Positions 26,630 to 34,907 of a stretch of 64,000 nucleotides of DNA are shown here, one piece after another. Source of the DNA: JAXMDT01 sp046348685 (GTDB lineage Bacteria > Pseudomonadota > Alphaproteobacteria > Rickettsiales > UBA998). The translations under genes were made by a program, and so were the position numbers. The notes beneath the pieces are model-generated. The model was not told the DNA's origin. It saw only the letters and a list, made by a program, of their open reading frames with translations, and did no database searches. Location: the NCBI GenBank assembly GCA_046348685.1, contig JAXMDT010000005.1, positions 1 to 64,000 on the forward strand, written 5' to 3'. Position 1 is the stretch's first letter. Each line of letters starts with the position of its first letter.

Positions 26630-26638
26630 TGTGGATAA
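26630..26638 (-). promoter_or_regulatory. perfect DnaA box in the nrdA leader
   Basis: TGTGGATAA is the exact complement of the consensus DnaA box TTATCCACA. It lies about 350 bp upstream of nrdA and next to a TTGACA hexamer (26648-26653). DnaA is known to bind upstream of nrdAB in E. coli. One box alone is not an origin. Confidence 0.6.
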
Positions 26639-26647
26639 CTTTATCCG

Positions 26648-26653
26648 TTGACA
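26648..26653 (+). promoter_or_regulatory. candidate -35 of the nrd promoter
   Basis: TTGACA is a perfect -35 hexamer. The matching -10 would fall at 26671-26679 (CATATG-like), inside the first NrdR-like box, so bound NrdR would block polymerase. The -10 is weak, so this is an inference from placement. Confidence 0.45.
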
Positions 26654-26669
26654 AAGTGTTTCCTTAGAA

Positions 26670-26716
26670 TCACCATATGCAGTATACGTATGGTAACTTA
26701 ATACTATATGTAGTAG
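26670..26716 (+). promoter_or_regulatory. pair of NrdR-like boxes upstream of nrdA
   Basis: CACCATATGCAGTA (26671-26684) and TACTATATGTAGTA (26702-26715) resemble the NrdR consensus ACACWATATMTWGTGT and are displaced by exactly 31 bp, three helical turns, the arrangement known for tandem NrdR boxes. They precede ribonucleotide reductase genes, the classic NrdR targets. nrdR itself is not in the window. Confidence 0.78.
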
Positions 26717-26725
26717 GTTTTTCAC

Positions 26726-26865
26726 GAAAACAGGTAGGGGCCTGTCTTTCATGAATAAAAGGGGAAAGGGAGTAATAAGGGGGAGAAGAAAAACAAAAAT
26801 TGCACTGTACAGACGCTAGGAATGGGATAAGCTGGGTAGTCACACACAAACACTAGTGGTGACGA
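26726..26865 (+). other. nrd leader: hairpin and purine-rich stretch
   Basis: GAAAACAGG (26726-26734), loop TAGGGG, CCTGT-C-TTTC (26741-26750) forms a stem with one bulged base. A purine-rich stretch from 26757 to about 26800 follows, and its AAAAGGGGAAAGGGA is nearly repeated at 26964-26977 as the nrdA ribosome binding region. Apart from the small frame annotated next, nothing else recognisable lies in the 447-nt gap between acyP and nrdA. Confidence 0.4.
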
Positions 26866-26964
26866 ATGAATCGAAAAAACAGAATCTTACCAGACAGATC
26901 GCATTCCGGGGACCAGACGGTACGTAGCATTGAGGATGCGTATCGCAAAGATAAACAAACATAA
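26866..26964 (+). CDS. candidate 32-residue upstream ORF of nrdA
   Basis: ATG at 26866 opens a frame of 32 codons (MNRKNRILPDRSHS... to ...IEDAYRKDKQT) that ends in TAA 20 nt before the nrdA ATG. GTGGTGACG just upstream could serve as a weak ribosome binding site. The product is highly charged, without membrane segments. It may be a leader peptide coupled to nrdA, or chance. I recognise no family. Confidence 0.35.
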   Translation: MNRKNRILPDRSHSGDQTVRSIEDAYRKDKQT

Positions 26965-26984
26965 AAAGGGAAAGGGACATCTCT

Positions 26985-28811
26985 ATGACGTCCACGCGAT
27001 ATACTATTGTCACCAACGACAGCCGTGATGCGAAGCTTACGGAATTCGGAAAAGCAACCTTGCGGGATCGTTATCTCCTTGATGGTGAAACGTTTCAGGG
27101 CATGTTTGCACGCGTGGCATCGGCATTCGCGGATGATCAGGAGCATGCACAGCGTCTCTATGACTATATCAGCAGTCTCTGGTTCATGCCGGCAACGCCA
27201 ATCCTTTCCAACGGCGGCACCAATCGCGGCATGCCGATTTCCTGCTTTTTGAATGAGACCAGCGATTCACTGGAAGGCATTGTTGACCTGTGGAATGAAA
27301 ATGTATGGCTCGCGGCGCGCGGCGGCGGTATCGGCAGCTATTGGGGCAATCTGCGCTCCATTGGCGAGCGCGTGCGCGGCAACGGCAAAACCTCCGGCGT
27401 TATTCCATTCATGCGCGTTCAGGATTCGCTGACGCTCGCCATTTCACAGGGCTCGCTACGCCGCGGTTCCTCGGCCGTCTATATGCCGATCTCGCATCCG
27501 GAAATTGAAGAATTCATCGAAATCCGCCGTCCGACCGGCGGCGATCCGAACCGTAAGACCCTGAACATTCACCATGGCGTTGCTGTTACCGATGATTTTA
27601 TGCAAGCCGTGGAGAAGGATGAGGAATGGAATCTCCTTAGCCCGAAAGACCAAGCCGTTGTTTCGACGGTGAAGGCGCGTGATCTCTGGATCAAGCTGCT
27701 CACCGCGCGTATGGAAACCGGCGAGCCGTATTTGCTCTTTATTGACAACGTCAATAAGAGCATCCCGGAACACCACAAGCAGCTGGGCCTGAAAGTAAAA
27801 ACCTCAAACCTCTGCAGCGAGATCACGCTGCCGACCGGATTTGACCATCTTGGCAAAGACCGCACGGCGGTGTGCTGCCTGTCTTCGATCAACCTTGAGA
27901 CCTATGACGAGTGGGTGGATCACCCGCGCTTCGTCGAGGACATCATGCGCTTCCTCGATAACGTGCTGCAGAATTTCATCGACACCGCTCCGGCCACCAT
28001 GTCCCGCGCCACCTATTCTGCGATGCGCGAGCGTTCGGTTGGCCTCGGCGTCATGGGTTTCCATTCTTACCTGCAGTCACGCGGCATTCCATTTGAATCC
28101 GTCATGGCAAAAGTATGGAATAACCGTATGTTCGCCAAGCTGAAGCACGATGTTGACGCAGCGTCCATCAAGCTCGCCCAGGAGCGCGGTCCCTGCCCGG
28201 ATGCGGCCGAAGTCGGCGTTATGGAGCGTTTCTCCAACAAGATGGCAATTGCGCCTACCGCTTCCATCTCGATTATCGCAGGAAATTCCTCGCCGGGGAT
28301 CGAGCCTTATGCGGCTAACGTCTTTACGCAAAAGACGTTATCCGGCTCGTTCATGGTCAGAAATAAGCACCTGAAAGTGCTGCTGGCTGAAAAAGGCCAG
28401 GATACGGACGAGGTCTGGAGCACGATCACGACAAACGAGGGTTCCGTCGAGCATCTCGACTTCCTCACCAAGGAAGAAAAAGAAGTGTTTCGCACCGCGC
28501 AGGAGATTGACCAGCGCTGGATCATCGAGCATACGGCCGACCGCACGCCCTATATCTGCCAGGCGCAGTCGGTCAATCTGTTCCTGCCACCCAATATCCA
28601 TAAGCGCGACCTGCATATGCTGCACTTCACGGCGTGGAAAAAAGGTGTCAAATCGCTCTACTATTGCCGCTCTTCTTCTCTGCAACGGGCAGAAAAAGTT
28701 TCGCGCAAGGTTTCGGAGTCGCATTTGCAGCTCGAAATGTCACTCGTCAAAAAGCCGGAACCAATGGCTGCGAGTGCCGATAAATATGAGGAATGCTTGG
28801 CCTGCCAGTAA
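26985..28811 (+). CDS. nrdA: class I ribonucleotide reductase large subunit
   Basis: Reduces ribonucleoside diphosphates to deoxy forms. The 608-residue protein shows the redox cysteine in MPISCFLNETS (about 87), the active-site NLCSEI (about 278), the partner cysteine in CCLSSINLE, PTASISIIAGNSSPGIEP, the tyrosine pair in KSLYYCRSSS near 565, and a C-terminal CLACQ shuttle. It lacks the N-terminal ATP-cone, so dATP feedback through that domain is absent. GGGAAAGGGA precedes the ATG. The leader carries NrdR-like boxes, a DnaA box and an upstream ORF. Confidence 0.95.
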   Translation: MTSTRYTIVTNDSRDAKLTEFGKATLRDRYLLDGETFQGMFARVASAFADDQEHAQRLYDYISSLWFMPATPILSNGGTNRGMPISCFLNETSDSLEGIVDLWNENVWLAARGGGIGSYWGNLRSIGERVRGNGKTSGVIPFMRVQDSLTLAISQGSLRRGSSAVYMPISHPEIEEFIEIRRPTGGDPNRKTLNIHHGVAVTDDFMQAVEKDEEWNLLSPKDQAVVSTVKARDLWIKLLTARMETGEPYLLFIDNVNKSIPEHHKQLGLKVKTSNLCSEITLPTGFDHLGKDRTAVCCLSSINLETYDEWVDHPRFVEDIMRFLDNVLQNFIDTAPATMSRATYSAMRERSVGLGVMGFHSYLQSRGIPFESVMAKVWNNRMFAKLKHDVDAASIKLAQERGPCPDAAEVGVMERFSNKMAIAPTASISIIAGNSSPGIEPYAANVFTQKTLSGSFMVRNKHLKVLLAEKGQDTDEVWSTITTNEGSVEHLDFLTKEEKEVFRTAQEIDQRWIIEHTADRTPYICQAQSVNLFLPPNIHKRDLHMLHFTAWKKGVKSLYYCRSSSLQRAEKVSRKVSESHLQLEMSLVKKPEPMAASADKYEECLACQ

Positions 28812-28837
28812 TCGCTGGCAAGTCATTTCTGCAAAAA

Positions 28838-28853
28838 TTTTCGTAAACGAAAA
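28838..28853. promoter_or_regulatory. palindrome between nrdA and nrdB
   Basis: TTTTCGT, AA, ACGAAAA at 28838-28853 lies in the 126-nt nrdA-nrdB gap. At the nrdA stop, TGCCAG (28803-28808) and CTGGCA (28815-28820) can form a small hairpin. Neither is a convincing terminator. They may adjust nrdB expression relative to nrdA. Confidence 0.35.
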
Positions 28854-28937
28854 CCCTCTGACTTCCGAAATAAAATTGGGACCACTTTACGAAATATTAA
28901 ACTTTTAGGTGCAAATCTACAACCATAGGAGACGTTA

Positions 28938-29897
28938 ATGTCCTTACTCGATGCGAAACCGATTTATAAGCCGTTCGATTACCCGTGGGCCTATGAAGCG
29001 TGGTTGATGCAGCAGCGTATCCACTGGCTGCCGGAAGAAGTTCCGCTCGCGGACGACGTCAAGGATTGGAAGGCGACGCTTACGCCGGATGAAAAACATC
29101 TCCTCACGCAGATTTTCCGTTTCTTCACGCAATCTGACATCGAGGTCAATAACTGCTACATGAAGAAATATTCGCAAGTTTTCCAGCCGACCGAAGTGCA
29201 GATGATGCTCGCTGCATTTTCTAACATGGAGACTATTCATATCGCTGCATATTCGCACCTGCTCGACACGCTCGGCATGCCTGAGACCGAATACCAGGCC
29301 TTTCTCACCTATAAGGAGATGAAGGACAAATATGACTACATGCACTCTTTCGATGTGAACGATAAGACAAACGTGGCGATGACTCTTGCTGCGTTTGGCG
29401 CGTTCACCGAAGGATTGCAACTCTTTGCCTCCTTCGCGATTTTGCTTAACTTCCAGCGTTTCGGCAAGATGAAGGGCATGGGCCAGATCGTTGCATGGTC
29501 GGCGCGCGATGAGTCGCTGCACACCGAATCCATCATACGTTTGTTCCGCACGTTCCTTTCGGAGAATCCGGAGGTTGCGACGGAAGAATTGAATCGTGAA
29601 ATCTACAAAATCTGCGACAAGATCGTCACACTGGAAGACGCATTTATCGATTTAGCGTTCGGTGTTGGCGGAATTGAAGGACTTACGCCGACGGATGTGA
29701 AAAAGTATATTCGCTACATCGGCGATCGACGCCTTCTGCAATTGGGTTTGCAACCGCTGTATAAAATCAGCAAGAACCCGTTGCCCTGGATGGACGAGAT
29801 CCTGAATGGCGTTGAACACACGAACTTCTTCGAAAACCGTGTTACGGAGTATACCAAAGCGGCTACGACGGGAACATGGGAAGAAGCCTTTGCTTAA
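28938..29897 (+). CDS. nrdB: class Ia ribonucleotide reductase small subunit
   Basis: Holds the diiron-tyrosyl radical that starts catalysis in NrdA. The 319 residues include the metal ligands in TQSDIEVNN (first Asp), METIHIAAYSH (Glu, His, and the radical Tyr seven residues after the Glu), FTEGLQLF and ARDESLHTES. The ligands and tyrosine are all intact, so a class Ia mechanism is expected. TAGGAGACG precedes the ATG. Confidence 0.95.
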   Translation: MSLLDAKPIYKPFDYPWAYEAWLMQQRIHWLPEEVPLADDVKDWKATLTPDEKHLLTQIFRFFTQSDIEVNNCYMKKYSQVFQPTEVQMMLAAFSNMETIHIAAYSHLLDTLGMPETEYQAFLTYKEMKDKYDYMHSFDVNDKTNVAMTLAAFGAFTEGLQLFASFAILLNFQRFGKMKGMGQIVAWSARDESLHTESIIRLFRTFLSENPEVATEELNREIYKICDKIVTLEDAFIDLAFGVGGIEGLTPTDVKKYIRYIGDRRLLQLGLQPLYKISKNPLPWMDEILNGVEHTNFFENRVTEYTKAATTGTWEEAFA

Positions 29898-29923
29898 CAA
29901 TTCACTACAGAGGAGGGAAACCA

Positions 29924-30097
29924 ATGGTGAAGAAGAAAGCTAAAAAAACGACGAAGGCGGCTGCAGTTAAGTCGGCTTCGAAAACGAAAAAACCGGCTAA
30001 GAAAAAAGTAGCGAAAGCTAAGTCGGCTCCGAAAAAGACGGCTACCAAAAAAGTAGCTAAGAAGAAAGTTGCAAAGAAAACCGCAAAAAAGAAGTAA
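29924..30097 (+). CDS. histone H1-like lysine/alanine-rich peptide
   Basis: A 57-residue protein of almost only Lys, Ala, Thr, Ser, Val and Pro, with repeats such as KKVAKKKVAKKTAKKK. Such peptides resemble the C-terminal tail of eukaryotic H1 and bacterial Hc1/AlgP-like DNA-condensing proteins. The ATG at 29924 is chosen because GAGGAGGGAAACC is an excellent ribosome binding site; an earlier in-frame start at 29876 lies inside nrdB. It could be cotranscribed with nrdAB and is followed by a strong terminator. Confidence 0.7.
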   Translation: MVKKKAKKTTKAAAVKSASKTKKPAKKKVAKAKSAPKKTATKKVAKKKVAKKTAKKK

Positions 30098-30147
30098 GTA
30101 ATATACTTTACTTCTTTCCCCGCCCGGCGGGGAGCGAATATTCTTAG

Positions 30148-30184
30148 AAACACCCCCTCGCTCTTTGCACGGGGGTGTTTTTTT
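30148..30184 (+). terminator. strong intrinsic terminator after the H1-like gene
   Basis: AAACACCCCC (30148-30157), 13-nt loop, GGGGGTGTTT (30171-30180), with a T-run from 30178 to 30184. It ends the nrd/H1-like transcript. Two other inverted repeats lie just upstream: AAAGAAGTAA/TTACTTCTTT around the H1-like stop codon, and a GC-rich CCCCGC/GCGGGG. Confidence 0.92.
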
Positions 30185-30258
30185 ATGTGAAAAATCATGA
30201 TTTTTCTAGTGACAAGGCCCAGCCTGTCGGCTATACCGCGCCCCAATTAAGGGGCTAA

Positions 30259-31729
30259 ATGGCCAAAAATATACAGGAAACCCTGACATTTGATGATGTG
30301 CTGCTGAAGCCGGCGGCCTCCGATGTCCTGCCCGCCGAGGCCAATGTCAAAACCCGCGTCACCCGCAATATCGAGTTAGGCATTCCACTGCTTTCCGCCG
30401 CGATGGATACGGTTACCGAAGCCCGTCTCGCCATCGCCATGGCGCAGAACGGAGGAATCGGCAGCATTCACAAGAACATGACGATCGAGCAGCAGGCGAT
30501 CGAAGTCCGCAAGGTGAAGAAGTTCGAATCCGGCATGGTCATCGACCCGGTGACGATCACGGTGAAAGACGCTTGCCGAGGCGCTTGAGCTAATGCGCTT
30601 TGTTCAATGGCATTTCCGGCGTTCCGGTGGTCGAGAAGAAAATGGCAAGCTGCGGGGCATTCTGACCCATCGCGACGTCCGTTTCGCCTCCAATCCAAAA
30701 ACGCCCGTCTCACAATTGATGACGAAGGACGACCTCATCACGGTGAAAGACGGTATTTCGCCCGTTGAAGCGAAAAAGCTGCTGCATAAGCACCGTATTG
30801 AAAAACTGCTCGTCGTTGACAATGCCTATCGCTGCATTGGCCTCGTTACCGTAAAGGATATCGAAAAAGCGGAATCGCATCCTTTTGCCGCCAAGGACTC
30901 GCAAGGACGCTTGCGCGCCGCGGCTGCCGTTGGCGTTGGCAAAGCCGGACTTGAGCGTGCAGAAGCGTTGATTGCGGCAGGTGCGGATATCATTGTTGTC
31001 GATACGGCGCATGGCCATTCCAAGGGGGTGATCGAAACGGTGCGCCTGGTGAAAAAATTTAAAGGCGATTTCGATGTGATCGCCGGTAACGTTGCAACGC
31101 CAGAAGCTGCTGAAGCACTGATCAAAGCCGGCGCCGATGCGGTAAAAGTAGGTATCGGTCCGGGTTCCATCTGCACGACGCGTATTGTTGCAGGCGTCGG
31201 CGTGCCGCAGCTGACGGCGATCATGGACGTCGCGCCGGTCTGCAAGAAAAATAAAGTACCGCTGATTGCCGATGGCGGCATTAAATATTCCGGCGATCTT
31301 GCCAAAGCGCTTGCCGCCGGCGCGGACTGCGCCATGCTTGGTGCGCTGTTCGCTGGCACCGAAGAAAGCCCGGGCGAAGTCATTCTGTATCAAGGCCGCT
31401 CGTATAAATCGTACCGTGGCATGGGTTCCGTCGGCGCCATGGCTCGCGGCTCGGCAGACCGTTATTTCCAGCAGGAAATTGCTGACACGCTAAAGTTGGT
31501 GCCGGAAGGCGTGGAGGGCCGCGTGCCGTTCAAAGGCCCAATCTCCACCGTGATTCATCAACTCGTCGGCGGCTTGAAAGCAGCCATGGGTTATACGGGC
31601 TGCAAGAATTTAAAAGAGCTGCAAACAAAGGCGGAATTTGTGCGTATCACCAACGCCGGCCTGCGCGAGAGTCACATTCACGATATTACCTTAACGCGCG
31701 AAGCGCCGAATTACCGCGCTGATCAGTAA
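30259..31729 (+). pseudogene. guaB: inosine 5'-monophosphate dehydrogenase, reading frame broken three times
   Basis: IMPDH makes XMP for guanine nucleotide synthesis. The first piece (30259-30588) encodes the normal start (QETLTFDDVLLKPAASDVLP) into the CBS region. The family sequence then continues in other frames: LAEALELMRFV (30572-30604), NGISGVPVVEKK (30606-30641) and NGKLRGILTHRDVRF onward (from 30641) to the stop at 31729. The frame sequence is 1, 2, 3, 2. The catalytic part is intact, including GIGPGSICTTRIV with the active cysteine and the flap KSYRGMGSVGAM. Either an error-prone stretch of the assembly or a real decay of the CBS domain; the rest is too well kept for an old pseudogene. 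Confidence 0.85.
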
Positions 31730-31765
31730 TTAAATATTATGCAAGGCGTGCTTCAACACCCATAG

Positions 31766-31786
31766 ATCCTGAGACAAGTTCAGGAT
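31766..31786. repeat. REP-like palindrome downstream of guaB
   Basis: ATCCTGA, seven bases, TCAGGAT. It belongs with the small dispersed palindromes of this chromosome but has a different core from the copies at 17150, 50951 and 51052. The intergenic position is typical of such elements. Confidence 0.5.
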
Positions 31787-31821
31787 GACAATGTAACGAT
31801 AGCCCATTACTACTGAATCCC

Positions 31822-33108
31822 ATGAAACCTGCTGCCCGCATTGCTGCCGCGATTGACTTGCTCATGCTCATCAACGATGCGTGGGAAAAAGGCAAGCGTA
31901 CGCCCGCGGACGGCATTATCGGTTATTATTTCAAGCAGCGGCGCTATATCGGTTCGAAAGACCGCGGCGCCATTTCCGAACGCGTCTATTTTATCTTGCG
32001 CAATGGTGCGGCGCTTGAATGGTGGCTGGAAAAAGCAAAAATGAAACCTTCGCCGCGCCTGCTTGTATTGCTAAGCCTCGTGTTTAAAGATGGTTTTGCC
32101 TTGGAAGCGATTGAAGAACTGTATTCCGGCGGGCCGCAATGTCCCATGCCGCTGACGCATGAAGAGCGCGACATCGTTGAAGCGTTTCATGGTAAAACCT
32201 TTCTCGATCCCGCGATGCCAAAGCCGGTGCAGTACAATTATCCGAGCTGGATGACATCGCTCCTCGAAGAAACGTTCGGCGGAGAATTCGATATGGGAAT
32301 GAAAGCGCTTGGCGAGGAAGCGCCGGTGGATTTGCGTGTCAATACGCTGAAGGCGATTCGAGAACAGGTGATCGCCGCGCTGACCAATGAGGATTTTGCT
32401 CCCGAGCCGGCGAAGCGCGCGCCGAACGGCATCCGCCTCAAAAAACGCGGTGCGCTTTTCGCGTCTAACACGTTTCGCCTCGGCTGGTTTGAAATGCAGG
32501 ATGAAGGCTCGCAGCTGGTATGTGAGTTGGTCGATGCCAAACCAGGGCAAAAGGTGATCGATTTCTGCGCAGGTGCCGGTGGCAAAACGCTTGCTATCGC
32601 GGCACGCATGCAGGGGAAGGGGCGTATTCTCGCCTGGGATACCAGCAAAGAACGCTTGAGCCAGATGCCGAAGCGACTGGCGCGTGCCGGTGTGAATAAC
32701 GTGCAACTGCACCTGATTGCGAATGAGCAGGATCAATTTATCAAGCGGCATAAACAATCGGCAGATTGGGTATTGGCCGACGTGCCGTGCACCGGTAGCG
32801 GCACGTGGCGACGTTCACCGGATTTGAAGTGGCGTACGACGGAAAAAGATATGCAGGAAGTAATGGCGCTCCAGAAGTCGATTCTCGAAAGTGCGGCGCG
32901 CCTGATCATGGGGACGGGCAAACTCGTCTACGCCACCTGTTCTCTATTTCGGGAAGAGAATGAAACGCAGATCGAAAATTTTCTCGCCGCTCATTCTGAT
33001 TTTGCAGTCGAGCCAATTTCTGAGCGCGAGAAATATCTGCGTTTATTACCGCACCGGGACCATACGGATGGTTTTTTCGCGGCTGTGCTGACACGAAAAA
33101 AAGCGTAA
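31822..33108 (+). CDS. RsmB-like 16S rRNA cytosine-5 methyltransferase
   Basis: Class I SAM methyltransferase of the RsmB/NOP2 family; RsmB modifies C967 of 16S rRNA. The 428-residue product has an N-terminal NusB-like half, then SAM motif I DFCAGAGGKTLAIAARM near 250, motif IV DVPCTGSGTWRRSPDLKW near 315 with one catalytic cysteine, and motif VI YATCSLFREENE near 372 with the second. The precise target base is inferred from the family. Confidence 0.88.
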   Translation: MKPAARIAAAIDLLMLINDAWEKGKRTPADGIIGYYFKQRRYIGSKDRGAISERVYFILRNGAALEWWLEKAKMKPSPRLLVLLSLVFKDGFALEAIEELYSGGPQCPMPLTHEERDIVEAFHGKTFLDPAMPKPVQYNYPSWMTSLLEETFGGEFDMGMKALGEEAPVDLRVNTLKAIREQVIAALTNEDFAPEPAKRAPNGIRLKKRGALFASNTFRLGWFEMQDEGSQLVCELVDAKPGQKVIDFCAGAGGKTLAIAARMQGKGRILAWDTSKERLSQMPKRLARAGVNNVQLHLIANEQDQFIKRHKQSADWVLADVPCTGSGTWRRSPDLKWRTTEKDMQEVMALQKSILESAARLIMGTGKLVYATCSLFREENETQIENFLAAHSDFAVEPISEREKYLRLLPHRDHTDGFFAAVLTRKKA

Positions 33109-33259
33109 AATTTTTTCGTACATCTGGTGTGTGCTTGTCATACCAATACCACACTTAGTGAAAAAAATTTTCCTCAAGGGTTGATTCTCATTTTTTCATC
33201 TGCAATAACTTATGCGCATAAACGGAATATAAATAATTCTAGTTTAAGGGACGCTTGGG

Positions 33260-34441
33260 ATGAAACATAAAGTACGGAAGAAGGTGGGCACTGCCCTTTA
33301 CCGACTATTCCATGCCCGAAACATCATTGTTGTTTCCGACCATGCAGTTGAGCATTATCCCCTCAGCGGCAAGCTGCAAATCCTAGGACTTCTCAGCATT
33401 GCTGGTTTTATTGCCTGGGCTTCGTATTCCTCAGGCAGCTACATGGCCGCTAAAAATCAGATTGCTCAAAAAGACCGGCAATTGCGCGAGATCAATCTTG
33501 AGAATCAAAAAATGGTCAGCAATTTTTCTCTGCTGCGCCGCGATCTCCTTAAGATCAAGGATAAAAATGGCGACGTCGGCGAGTACACCAAATATCTCAT
33601 CGACCAATATACCAAGGACGACCAGTTCGGCGTCAAAAACCTGACCATGAGCAATGCGGTGACACCGGAAGAAGGAATGGTGATCGACCGCATTAACTTC
33701 CTTGAGCAGCGTATCGAGAAGATGCAGCATGATCGTGAAAAGCTGGTGAAGACAATTCGGAAAATCACCGAAGATAAAATCGATGTGCTGGAAGAAGCGA
33801 TCAATATGACGGGGCTTGATGGCCGCATTCTGCAGCAGAAACAGATTTCAGCTTACGAAGACGAAAAAGACCCGTCGCGCGATATGAACAATCTCGCTGC
33901 TATCGATATCGGACCGAAAGGCGGCCCGTTGATTCCGCTCAAAAACGAGACCGCGCAGGATATCGAGAAAGAAGCCATTGCCGATGTGAAATATCTGATG
34001 ATCTTGCATGATGTGATCGAGGATATTCCGCTCGCATATCCGATCGAGCATGTGAAGGCCACCAGCGGCTTTGGAGTTCGCATCGATCCATTCACGCACT
34101 CGCTAGCGCGCCATACGGGTATCGACCTTTCCGGCCCCATCGGTTCTAAAGTGCATAGCTCCGCGGATGGCGTGGTGCGAAGCGTCGGGCGCAAGGGCGC
34201 TTATGGAATAGCGGTTGAAATTGAACATGGACTTGGTATATCCACCCTTTACGGACATTTGGGGCGCGCATTGGTGAAGCCGGGCCAGCATATCAAAAAA
34301 GGCACGGTCGTTGGTATTCAAGGCAGCACGGGCCGCTCCACAGGAAATCACCTGCATTATGAAGTCCGTTACAATGATGACCCGCGTAACCCTTCAAGCT
34401 TTCTGAAAGCAGGACAATATGTTTCAAAGAACATCGACTAG
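33260..34441 (+). CDS. membrane-anchored M23 peptidase (LytM-type)
   Basis: Putative peptidoglycan endopeptidase. The 393 residues have one N-terminal membrane helix (ILGLLSIAGFIAWASYSSG near 39-57), a long coiled coil (about 60-185), then a C-terminal M23 domain with zinc ligands in ARHTGIDLSGP near 283 and GNHLHYEVRYN near 363; the ligand set H-D-H is complete, so it should be active. The adjacent bactofilin overlaps its end by 23 nt. M23-bactofilin pairs shape cells in several bacteria. Confidence 0.9.
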   Translation: MKHKVRKKVGTALYRLFHARNIIVVSDHAVEHYPLSGKLQILGLLSIAGFIAWASYSSGSYMAAKNQIAQKDRQLREINLENQKMVSNFSLLRRDLLKIKDKNGDVGEYTKYLIDQYTKDDQFGVKNLTMSNAVTPEEGMVIDRINFLEQRIEKMQHDREKLVKTIRKITEDKIDVLEEAINMTGLDGRILQQKQISAYEDEKDPSRDMNNLAAIDIGPKGGPLIPLKNETAQDIEKEAIADVKYLMILHDVIEDIPLAYPIEHVKATSGFGVRIDPFTHSLARHTGIDLSGPIGSKVHSSADGVVRSVGRKGAYGIAVEIEHGLGISTLYGHLGRALVKPGQHIKKGTVVGIQGSTGRSTGNHLHYEVRYNDDPRNPSSFLKAGQYVSKNID

Positions 34442-34907
34442 CACTCCGGTTGCGAAAGTAGAAGCGCCTGCTCCGAAAAAGGGAGGCAGCCAGCCGACTG
34501 TCATTGCATCCGATGTCAATTTCATGGGAAATATCGTCAGTGAAGGCACACTCGACCTGGATGGCAAAATCGAAGGCAATGTGCGTTGCAAAAGCCTGAC
34601 GATCCGCAAGTCAGGCCGCATCAATGGCGACGTATTCGCCGACAATGTCCAGGTGTTCGGTGAGGTGCATGGGTTGATCCAGGCGCGTGAAGTACAGCTG
34701 CACAACACGGCGCACGTCGAAGGCGTTGTCATGCATGAAACGCTTATCATCGAAGATGGCGCGTTCGTTGACGGCCAGCTAAAGCGCATCGGCCATGCCA
34801 ATGGCACGTCATCAAACATCCTGCCGCCGGTCGGCACCGACGATATCGATATTTTCAAAAGCCTGAAGCTGATTCCCGAAGGAAAAAAAATTCCCGAGGA
34901 TGCTTAA
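34419..34907 (+). CDS. bactofilin
   Basis: Polymerising cytoskeletal protein. The 162 residues have a short disordered N-terminus (about 1-28), a right-handed beta-helix core of repeated strands (GNIVSEGTLDLDGKIEGNVR to HVEGVVMHETLIIEDGAFVDG) and a C-terminal tail. The start overlaps the upstream M23 gene. Its stop overlaps the convergent mgtE stop by 4 nt. Confidence 0.92.
   Translation: MFQRTSTSTPVAKVEAPAPKKGGSQPTVIASDVNFMGNIVSEGTLDLDGKIEGNVRCKSLTIRKSGRINGDVFADNVQVFGEVHGLIQAREVQLHNTAHVEGVVMHETLIIEDGAFVDGQLKRIGHANGTSSNILPPVGTDDIDIFKSLKLIPEGKKIPEDA

Noticed and set aside
26630..26638. Replication origin at the DnaA box
   Set aside because: Only one perfect box, no AT-rich unwinding element or origin-type neighbours; promoter control of nrdA is the simpler reading.
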